A DNA stretch of 9,156 bases, taken from Thiohalobacter sp. Its GTDB lineage: Bacteria; Pseudomonadota; Gammaproteobacteria; DSM-19610. Position numbers and translations under genes: made by a program. A model generated the notes under the pieces. That model was not told the DNA's origin. It searched no databases and saw only the letters and a list, made by a program, of their open reading frames with translations. Shown here one piece after another: positions 1 through 5,290 of the stretch; within the stretch, counting starts at the first letter, position 1, and each line of letters opens with the position of its first letter. The stretch spans positions 1-9,156 of the forward strand of contig JALVCM010000344.1 of the NCBI GenBank assembly GCA_027010005.1, given 5' to 3'.

Positions 1-527
1 AACAGTGCGTTACGAAACCCCGCCAGTGACAACAGCCAGCCACCGACAAAAAACCCGAAACCCTTCAGTGCATTCTTGGAGCCTGTCAGCACGGCCACCC
101 ACCTGAACAGCCGTCCGTGGGCATCTCTCGGCAGCATCAGTTTGACGCTGGCCTTGGCGCTCATCTTGTTCAGGTCCTTGGCGATACCGGACAGGGCCTG
201 TGCCGCCATCACGTAGGGGACACTGAGCCAGGCTTCGGGTACGGTCAGCATGGTCAGTGCAATGACCTGCAAGCCCATCCCCAGGTGCATGGTGACATTC
301 AGGCCGATGCGTGAACCGACCCAGCCACCCAGCAGGTTGGTCACCACACCAAAGAATTCGTAGAACAGAAACAGGAAAGCAATCTCCAGCGGTGAATAGC
401 CGAGCTGGAAGAAATACAACACCACCAGCATGCGGATGGCGCCATCGGTAATGGTGAAGGCCCAGTAGGAGGCCGTGACGACCAGGTAGTTACGCAGGCC
501 CTCGACCGGGGTGGATGCTGTATTCAT
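1..527 (-). CDS. arsJ: ArsJ organoarsenical efflux MFS transporter, C-terminal part cut off by window edge
   Basis: Inner-membrane permease of the major facilitator superfamily. The known family role is export of 1-arseno-3-phosphoglycerate, the unstable product that GAPDH makes from arsenate and glyceraldehyde 3-phosphate. I translated this open frame by hand: 175 codons are visible, starting MNTASTPVEG, with no stop before the left edge. Several hydrophobic helices are seen (about residues 12-40, 45-66, 78-97, 102-116, 140-170). There is a motif-A-like loop GGWVGSRIG near 67-75 and an ArsJ-like stretch SGIAKDLNKMSAKASVK near 113-129. The ATG lies 12 nt after the gap stop codon with no clear Shine-Dalgarno, so translation probably depends on coupling to gap. 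The identification leans on both the sequence and its neighbours, an ArsJ-type GAPDH and an ArsR, in the order known for arsenate resistance operons. Family members are about 400 residues, so over half is missing. Confidence 0.9.
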   Translation of the reverse strand, partial: MNTASTPVEGLRNYLVVTASYWAFTITDGAIRMLVVLYFFQLGYSPLEIAFLFLFYEFFGVVTNLLGGWVGSRIGLNVTMHLGMGLQVIALTMLTVPEAWLSVPYVMAAQALSGIAKDLNKMSAKASVKLMLPRDAHGRLFRWVAVLTGSKNALKGFGFFVGGWLLSLAGFRNAL

Positions 528-539
528 AACAGAAACCGT

Positions 540-1547
540 TCAGAGACTGGCGGCAACCTTGCGCGCCAGTTCCGCCAGCCGGTTGGCATAACCGAACTCA
601 TTGTCGTACCAGGCCAGTACCTTGACCTGGGTGCCGTCGATCACCAGGGTCGACAGAGCATCGACAATGGAGGAACGTGGATCGTCGCGGTAATCGACCG
701 ACACCAGCGGGCGTTCCTCGTAACCAAGGATACCTGCAAGCGGGCCTTCTGCCGCCTGTCTGAACAGGGCATTCACTTCGTCGGCACTCGTCTCGCGCCG
801 GGACTCGAAAACAAAATCAGTCAGCGAAGCATTCAGCAGCGGGACGCGTACCGCCAGGCCATTCAGCTTGCCACTGAGTTCGGGGAAGATCTGCGTAATC
901 GCTTTTGCCGAGCCGGTCGAGGTCGGTATCAGTGACTCGCCACAGGCACGCGCCCGACGCAGATCCTTGTGCCCCTTGTCGACTATGGTCTGGGTGTTAG
1001 TGATGTTGTGAAGGGTCGTCATGGAGCCGTGGCGTATACCCAGCGACTCGTGCATGACCTTGACCACCGGCGCCAGGCAGTTGGTGGTGCAGGATGCTGC
1101 CGTGACAATGTTGTGCTGTTGCGGATCATACAGCAGATCATTTACACCCATGACAATATTCAGTGCGTTTTCCGCGACAGGGGCAGCCACCACTACCTTT
1201 TTCACCCCCTGGTCGAAGTACGCCTGCAGGGTTTCCGGCGTGCGGAACTTGCCGGAGGCTTCTATGACCAGGTCCACCCCCATACCCTGCCAGTCGACAT
1301 CAGACGGTGTGGCGATGGAACTGTGGGTAATGCGCTGACCATCGATGAGAACACTATCCTCACCAGCAGTCGCTTCACGGTCCCAGCGACCGTGTACCGA
1401 GTCAAAATTCAGCAGGTGTGCGGAGCAGTTCGCATCCCCTGCGGTTTCATTGATATGAACAAACGCCAGTTCATCACATCCCCACGCTGCGCGCAGGGCC
1501 AGGCGCCCCATGCGGCCAAAGCCGTTGATTGCGGTGCGTATTGCCAC
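540..1547 (-). CDS. gap: ArsJ-associated glyceraldehyde-3-phosphate dehydrogenase
   Basis: Cytoplasmic NAD-dependent GAPDH of 335 residues, the normal family length. In this context it is thought to use arsenate in place of phosphate, giving 1-arseno-3-phosphoglycerate for export by ArsJ. Seen in the sequence: the N-terminal nucleotide-binding loop INGFGRMGR (residues 7-15), the catalytic motif [10 protein letters not shown] with Cys153, the base His180 in [11 protein letters not shown], the loop PTSTGSAKA (208-216), and the C-terminal WYDNEFGY (313-320). The segment after the catalytic histidine reads HNIT where glycolytic enzymes usually have HAYT, and INET (32-35) replaces the usual NDP-type segment. 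Both fit my recollection of the arsenic-associated subgroup. The GTG start at 1547 is chosen because GGGGA lies 8 nt upstream. An ATG at 1553-1555 is out of frame. It is probably co-transcribed with arsJ from a promoter just upstream. A purely glycolytic role is less likely given the neighbours. Confidence 0.93.
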   Translation of the reverse strand: MAIRTAINGFGRMGRLALRAAWGCDELAFVHINETAGDANCSAHLLNFDSVHGRWDREATAGEDSVLIDGQRITHSSIATPSDVDWQGMGVDLVIEASGKFRTPETLQAYFDQGVKKVVVAAPVAENALNIVMGVNDLLYDPQQHNIVTAASCTTNCLAPVVKVMHESLGIRHGSMTTLHNITNTQTIVDKGHKDLRRARACGESLIPTSTGSAKAITQIFPELSGKLNGLAVRVPLLNASLTDFVFESRRETSADEVNALFRQAAEGPLAGILGYEERPLVSVDYRDDPRSSIVDALSTLVIDGTQVKVLAWYDNEFGYANRLAELARKVAASL

Positions 1548-1555
1548 GGTATCAT

Positions 1556-1560
1556 TCCCC
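1556..1560 (-). promoter_or_regulatory. Ribosome binding site deciding the GTG start of gap
   Basis: Minus-strand GGGGA is followed by 8 nt and then GTG. It touches the competing out-of-frame ATG at 1553-1555, leaving no spacing there, so GTG is the better start. Confidence 0.6.
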
Positions 1561-1588
1561 GTCTGTCAGTCAAACCTGTTACGGGCAG

Positions 1589-1617
1589 AATATACATATA
1601 TCCGTATATATGTTCAA
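1589..1617 (-). promoter_or_regulatory. Sigma70-like promoter of gap-arsJ
   Basis: On the minus strand TTGAAC (1612-1617) is followed by exactly 17 nt and then TATATT (1589-1594), a close match to the housekeeping consensus. Transcription would start near 1582, leaving a leader of about 35 nt before the GTG of gap. It implies that gap-arsJ is transcribed on its own and not only by read-through from arsR, whose end is about 140 nt upstream. The spacer is filled by an inverted repeat. Confidence 0.7.
1594..1613. promoter_or_regulatory. Probable ArsR operator
   Basis: Perfect 8-bp inverted repeat ACATATAT / ATATATGT separated by 4 nt (CCGT). It covers the spacer of the gap promoter and touches both the -35 and -10 elements. 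Dimeric winged-helix repressors of the ArsR family typically bind such AT-rich dyads over promoters. Binding by the ArsR encoded next door would block RNA polymerase, and As(III) would release it. The assignment is inference from position, symmetry and neighbourhood. Confidence 0.6.
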
Positions 1618-1666
1618 CTGAATGTATAAATAGCCGTCATTAATGAAGCCCGCAGGGGTGCTATGG

Positions 1667-1736
1667 GCGCAGCGAAGTAATCTTCATGGTCTGGTGCCGG
1701 ACTGTCAGAGATTGCTTCGCTGTGCTCGCAATGACG
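1667..1736. repeat. REP-like palindromic dispersed repeat between arsR and gap
   Basis: Two 17-nt arms (1667-1683 and 1709-1725) are inverted copies with two mismatches. The 25-nt centre holds a second small stem, GTCTGG (1689-1694) against CCGGAC (1697-1702). The flank runs on to CGCAATGACG (1727-1736). On the minus strand the outer part reads CGTCATTGCGAGC followed by GCGAAGCAATCTC, a motif I recognise as a common dispersed palindrome in many environmental bacterial genomes, though I cannot name its family. It lies just past the arsR stop. As RNA it would fold into a long hairpin and might end or weaken arsR transcription, but there is no U-tract for a classic terminator. Confidence 0.6.
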
Positions 1737-1754
1737 AGGGGGGGGAGAGTTGGG

Positions 1755-2108
1755 TCAGGCGCAGCAGGAGGCGCCGGGGCGGTCCGGCATATCAACCAGT
1801 GCCTGCCGGTCGTCTGCAAAAGGCGCCTGATCGGCAACGCCCTTTGCCGTCGCCTTCAGTACCTGTTTTGCCCAGGCGGGCAGGTTTTTATGCAGCCGGT
1901 AATAGACCCACTGCCCTTCGCGACGGGTTGAGACAATCCCGGCCTCGCGCAGTTGCGCCAGGTGGCGGGATATTTTCGGTTGAATAATATCCAGTGCACA
2001 CATGAGTTCACACACGCACAACTCACCCTCCTGCACCAGCAGCATCAGGCTGCGCAGCCGGGTCGGGTCGGCCAGGGCCTTGAAGAAGGTTTCTGCGGTC
2101 AGTTCCAT
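1755..2108 (-). CDS. arsR: ArsR-family As(III)-responsive transcriptional repressor
   Basis: Cytoplasmic winged-helix repressor of 117 residues with the ATG at 2108, the usual ArsR length. The metal-binding signature ELCVCELMC sits at residues 29-37 (Cys31, Cys33, Cys37) in the helix before the recognition helix. The DNA-reading part IIQPKISRHLAQLREAG (41-57) and the wing REGQWVYYRL (63-72) are both present. Two more cysteines, Cys115 and Cys116, lie at the very end. The GTG at 2135 would add nine residues (MNVWFTLAV) not typical of the family, so the internal ATG is preferred. No Shine-Dalgarno is visible in front of it. It should repress gap-arsJ through the dyad at 1594-1613, and perhaps itself. 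It is divergent from the exporter operon starting at 2231, so it could also influence that operon. Confidence 0.92.
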   Translation of the reverse strand: MELTAETFFKALADPTRLRSLMLLVQEGELCVCELMCALDIIQPKISRHLAQLREAGIVSTRREGQWVYYRLHKNLPAWAKQVLKATAKGVADQAPFADDRQALVDMPDRPGASCCA

Positions 2109-2115
2109 AACAGCG

Positions 2116-2145
2116 AGTGTGAACCAGACGTTCACAACAGGTCAA
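2116..2145 (-). promoter_or_regulatory. Tentative arsR promoter, possibly giving a leaderless mRNA
   Basis: Minus strand TTGACC (2140-2145) is followed after 18 nt by CACACT (2116-2121), a weak -10. Transcription would begin at about 2109-2110, right at the ATG of arsR (2108), consistent with the missing Shine-Dalgarno. The -35 is good and the -10 poor, so this is a suggestion only. Confidence 0.3.
2118..2136. promoter_or_regulatory. Inverted repeat just upstream of arsR, possible operator
   Basis: Perfect 7-bp dyad TGTGAAC / GTTCACA with a 5-nt centre, ending 10 nt before the arsR ATG. It would lie over the tentative arsR promoter spacer and -10. Its sequence is unlike the dyad in the gap promoter, so either ArsR tolerates both sites or another regulator binds here. 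Confidence 0.4.
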
Positions 2146-2214
2146 CCGGTGGAATACAACATAAGCCACCGTCACCCTTGCGGGGCGATTTGGTGTATCG
2201 TATCCCGGTGTCAA

Positions 2215-2220
2215 AGGGAG
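2215..2220 (+). promoter_or_regulatory. Ribosome binding site deciding the start of the adaptor gene
   Basis: AGGGAG ends 10 nt before the ATG at 2231 but only 1 nt before an in-frame ATG at 2222. The spacing favours the 2231 start, which also puts the basic MAGKRLK segment directly before the membrane helix. Confidence 0.55.
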
Positions 2221-2230
2221 AATGCAGAAC

Positions 2231-3394
2231 ATGGCTGGTAAACGACTGAAGCTGCTCGGCTTCAGCTTGCTGTCTGGTGCCGTCATTGCCGCGGCAGTGC
2301 TGTATCTGACACGCCCCAAACCGGTTGATGTCGTGGTCGCAGTCATTACGCGCGGCATCGTCGAGGACACCACAGCGAACACCCGCGCCGGTACGGTAAA
2401 AGCCTGTCGACGTGCCGGTATTTCCCCTGCCATTGGCGGACAGATTGCCCACCTGCCGGTAAAGGATGGTGATACAGTCAAAACCGGCCAGGTATTGCTG
2501 GAGCTGTGGAATGATGACCTGCGCTCCCGGGTCACACTCGCCAGCAGCCAGGCCAGGGCAGCGAACGCCACAGCAAGGCAGACCTGCGTACTGGCCAGTG
2601 TTGCCCAACGGGAAGCCGTGCGGCTGCATTCCCTGCGCAGCAAGGGACTGGCGACGGAAGAAGCCAGTGACAAGGCCGATGGTGAAGCAGAAGCCCAGGC
2701 CGCGGCCTGTGAAGCCGCCAATGCCAACACCCGTGTCAGTGAGGCACAGCTGGCCGTTGCCCAGGCACTGCTTGACCGTACCCGCCTGACCGCACCGTTT
2801 GACGGTATCGTTGCGGAAATCAACGGTGAAATCGGTGAGTTTGTCACACCCTCCCCGGTCGGCGTGCCCACCCCGCCCGCGGTCGACCTGGTGGACATCA
2901 GTTGCCTGTATATCTCCGCCCCCATCGATGAAGTCGATGCACCGGGTGTCGCCACCGGCATGCATGCAAGAATTTCACTGGATGCTTTCCCTGACCAGAC
3001 CTTTGCCGGAGAAGTACGCCGGATTGCACCCTATGTCATAGACCGGGAAAAACAGGCGCGGGTCGTCGATGTCGAGGTGAATTTTGCCAATGCTGAAGAC
3101 AGCAAGGATATGTTGCCCGGCTACAGTGCCGACATCGAAATCATCCTGTCGAAACATGACGATACCCTGCGCGTTCCTACCGAGGCCATTCTTGAAGGCG
3201 ACAAGGTGCTGGTGGTTGGTGAAGACAACCTGCTGCAGGAACAGGCTATCAAAACCGGGCTTTCCAACTGGAATTACACCGAAATCCTGTCCGGCCTGGA
3301 TGCCGGTGACAAGGTTGTCATTTCAGTCGACCGGGACGGCGTGGAAGACGGCGCCGAAGTCCGTATCGAATCGGTTAAAGATGGCAGTCATTGA
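2231..3394 (+). CDS. HlyD/MacA-type periplasmic adaptor (membrane fusion protein)
   Basis: Adaptor subunit of a tripartite efflux system, 387 residues. It should be anchored in the inner membrane and link the ABC permease to an outer-membrane channel. Domains seen: a basic N-terminus and one membrane helix (about 8-26); the first half of the lipoyl-like barrel-sandwich (about 62-95, with VKDGDTVKTGQVLLEL); an Ala-rich helical hairpin (about 97-182); the second half (about 185-206, RLTAPFDGIVAEI); a beta-barrel (about 226-305); and a membrane-proximal domain (about 310-380, including RVPTEAILEGDKVLVV). There is no lipobox at the N-terminus. Cysteines at 59, 119, 160 and 224 are unusual for a periplasmic protein. 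The gene overlaps the ATPase gene by 14 nt. No outer-membrane channel gene is in the window. The substrate cannot be told: MacA-like and HlyD-like adaptors serve drugs, peptides or lipids. Confidence 0.88.
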   Translation: MAGKRLKLLGFSLLSGAVIAAAVLYLTRPKPVDVVVAVITRGIVEDTTANTRAGTVKACRRAGISPAIGGQIAHLPVKDGDTVKTGQVLLELWNDDLRSRVTLASSQARAANATARQTCVLASVAQREAVRLHSLRSKGLATEEASDKADGEAEAQAAACEAANANTRVSEAQLAVAQALLDRTRLTAPFDGIVAEINGEIGEFVTPSPVGVPTPPAVDLVDISCLYISAPIDEVDAPGVATGMHARISLDAFPDQTFAGEVRRIAPYVIDREKQARVVDVEVNFANAEDSKDMLPGYSADIEIILSKHDDTLRVPTEAILEGDKVLVVGEDNLLQEQAIKTGLSNWNYTEILSGLDAGDKVVISVDRDGVEDGAEVRIESVKDGSH

Positions 3395-4082
3395 ACTTCG
3401 CCAGGTCCACCGGGATTTCCAGGTGGGCGACCAGACTGTACATGCGCTGGATGACGTCAACCTGTGCATCGAGGCCGGTGACTATGTGTCTATCATGGGG
3501 CCGTCCGGATCGGGGAAATCCACCCTGCTGAACCTGATCGGACTGCTGGACCGCGCCACCCGTGGACAGTATTTACTCAATGGCGAGGACGTCACCACAC
3601 TGAGCGACATTGCCCAGGCTGAAGTACGCAACCGCCAGATCGGTTTTGTGTTCCAGGCCTTTCACCTGGTGCCACGCCTGACCGCGGCACAGAATATCGA
3701 ACTGCCGATGATACTTGCCGGCGTGGCAAAGGATATCCGTGATGTACGTGTCAACGAGGCCCTGAAAGCCCTGAACCTGGACAGCCGCGCCCATCACAAA
3801 CCGGATCAACTGTCGGGTGGACAACGCCAGCGTGTCGCCATTGCACGTGCAACCATCATGCAACCGAAGGTACTGCTGGCGGACGAACCCACCGGTAACC
3901 TGGACCGGAAATCCGGCCAGGACGTCATCGATATTCTTGAATCACTCAATGCCCGCGGGATTACCCTGCTCATCGTCACCCACGACGCCGAAATTGGCGG
4001 CCGCGCCCGCCGCCAGGTCCACATGCTCGACGGGCGCATCGAAACAGACCAGACAAGCGAAGTGTCACATGCACAACCGTGA
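3381..4082 (+). CDS. ABC exporter ATP-binding protein, LolD/MacB type
   Basis: Cytoplasmic ATPase of 233 residues that should power the permease encoded next. Seen: Walker A GPSGSGKST (40-48), Q-loop Gln92 in FVFQAF, signature LSGGQ (144-148), Walker B VLLADEP with Asp168 and Glu169, D-loop GNLD (172-175) and switch His201. The ending of Walker B as ADEPTGNLD is typical of the MacB/LolD/FtsE branch. All catalytic residues are intact. The ATG at 3381 lies inside the end of the adaptor gene (14-nt overlap). The long open frame upstream of it is only the adaptor gene read in another frame. Translation is probably coupled, since only a weak AAAG precedes the start. The last 12 or so residues are polar and outside the conserved domain. 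Confidence 0.95.
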   Translation: MAVIELRQVHRDFQVGDQTVHALDDVNLCIEAGDYVSIMGPSGSGKSTLLNLIGLLDRATRGQYLLNGEDVTTLSDIAQAEVRNRQIGFVFQAFHLVPRLTAAQNIELPMILAGVAKDIRDVRVNEALKALNLDSRAHHKPDQLSGGQRQRVAIARATIMQPKVLLADEPTGNLDRKSGQDVIDILESLNARGITLLIVTHDAEIGGRARRQVHMLDGRIETDQTSEVSHAQP

Positions 4083-5277
4083 TATCGGTGCCTTTGCCTG
4101 GCGGGCACTCACCGGTTACACCACTCGTACGGTATTGATGCTGATCGCCATGGCCATCGGTGTGGCAGCGGTCGTCATGCTGACTGCGCTGGGAGAAGGC
4201 GCACGCCGTTATGTCGCCGGGCAGTTTGCTTCGCTGGGCACCAACCTGATTATTGTCATACCCGGCCGCGCGGAAACTGCCGGCGTTTCACCCAGCACCC
4301 TGATGGGCGAAACACCCCGTGACCTCACCCTTGACGATGCCATGGCACTGACACGCAATTACCGGGTACGCCGCATCGCCCCGCTCAATATCGGTTCTGC
4401 CGACGCCAGCTGGAAAAGCCGTAGCCGTGAAGTCACCGTTTTTGGTACCACCCATGAACTGCTGGCGCTACGTCACTGGGAACTGGCCAAGGGCCGCTTC
4501 CTGCCCGATACCGATATCGATATCGCCAGCCCGGTCTGTGTCATTGGTACAAAAATTCGTGATGAGTTGTTTGGGGCGCAACCGGCACTCGGCCAGTGGA
4601 TGCGTATTGGCGACAGGCGTTTCCGGGTTATCGGTATCCTGGGGTCTGAAGGACGCTCTATCGGTGTGGATGTACAGGAGGTCGTAATGATCCCGGTCGC
4701 ATCTGCACAACAGTTGTTCAATACGCCTTCGCTATTTCGTATCCTGGTGGAAGCCAGAACCCGTGAAGCCATTGAACCTGTCAAGACATTCATCCTCGAA
4801 ACGTTAAAAGAACGTCACCAGGGTGAAGAAGACGTTACCGTCATCACGCAGGATGCTGTACTGGCCACCTTCGACCGCATCTTTACCGCACTGACCTATG
4901 CTGTTGGCGGTATCGCTGCTATCAGCCTGTTTGTTGCAGGCATCCTGATCATGAACGTGATGCTGGTCGCCGTGTCACAACGCACGGCCGAAATCGGGCT
5001 GCTGAAGGCGCTGGGTGCCGCACCGCGGCAGATTGTGGCGCTGTTTCTCGCCGAGGCCTTCCTTTTATCCATGCTGGGGGCAGTCCTTGGCCTGCTGCTC
5101 GGCGAGCTGGGCAGTATGATCGTTCGACAGATGTTCCCGACCCTGCCCGCGTATCCGCCGGGCTGGGCCACCCTGACTGCACTGCTGGTTGCGCTGGCTA
5201 CCGGGCTCCTGTTCAGCCTGCTGCCGGCACGGCGTGCGGCAAGGCTGGACCCGGTGCTGGCGCTGTCCGGGAGATAA
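4069..5277 (+). CDS. ABC exporter permease, FtsX/MacB type
   Basis: Inner-membrane permease of 402 residues with the MacB/FtsX layout: one N-terminal helix (about 20-42), a large periplasmic domain (about 45-265), then three membrane helices (about 273-300, 322-348, 367-386). The motif RTAEIGLLKALGA (305-317), which couples to the ATPase, and the tail PARRAARLDPVLAL (386-399) are hallmarks of the family. The periplasmic part shows the MacB_PCD-like pattern GTNLIIVIPGR (57-67) and LGQWMRIGDRRFRVIGI (174-190). Unlike MacB it carries no fused ATPase, which is encoded by the gene before it with a 14-nt overlap. It should dimerise and act mechanically with the adaptor. The gene ends 13 nt before the convergent cyclic-di-GMP gene, with no clear terminator between. 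Substrate unknown. Confidence 0.92.
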   Translation: MHNRDIGAFAWRALTGYTTRTVLMLIAMAIGVAAVVMLTALGEGARRYVAGQFASLGTNLIIVIPGRAETAGVSPSTLMGETPRDLTLDDAMALTRNYRVRRIAPLNIGSADASWKSRSREVTVFGTTHELLALRHWELAKGRFLPDTDIDIASPVCVIGTKIRDELFGAQPALGQWMRIGDRRFRVIGILGSEGRSIGVDVQEVVMIPVASAQQLFNTPSLFRILVEARTREAIEPVKTFILETLKERHQGEEDVTVITQDAVLATFDRIFTALTYAVGGIAAISLFVAGILIMNVMLVAVSQRTAEIGLLKALGAAPRQIVALFLAEAFLLSMLGAVLGLLLGELGSMIVRQMFPTLPAYPPGWATLTALLVALATGLLFSLLPARRAARLDPVLALSGR

Positions 5278-5290
5278 GTCCGGCATAAGG

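Noticed and set aside
1553..1555. ATG as an alternative start for gap
   Set aside because: It is out of frame with the GAPDH sequence, and the Shine-Dalgarno abuts it.
969..1643. Plus-strand open frame of 224 codons over gap
   Set aside because: Antisense shadow of the GAPDH gene, with no recognisable domain and no ribosome binding site.
2118..2136. CRP site (TGTGA...TCACA)
   Set aside because: The half-sites are 9 nt apart instead of the 6 nt required for CRP/FNR-type binding.
2147..2171. Inverted repeat CGGTGG / CCACCG in the arsR-exporter gap
   Set aside because: Arms of only 6 bp with a 13-nt spacer; expected by chance in GC-rich DNA.
2178..2206. Promoter for the exporter operon (TTGCGG, 17 nt, TATCCC)
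   Set aside because: Only three of six bases match in each box. A promoter must lie in 2109-2230, but I cannot place it with confidence.
2222..2224. ATG as the start of the adaptor gene
   Set aside because: Only 1 nt separates it from AGGGAG; the ATG at 2231 has workable spacing.
2023..2965. Two long minus-strand open frames (277 and 312 codons) across the start of the exporter operon
   Set aside because: They lie antisense to the well-supported adaptor gene, have low-complexity compositions and resemble no family.
5278..5290. Bidirectional terminator between the convergent genes
   Set aside because: No stem with a U-tract can be found in the 13-nt gap or just beyond it.
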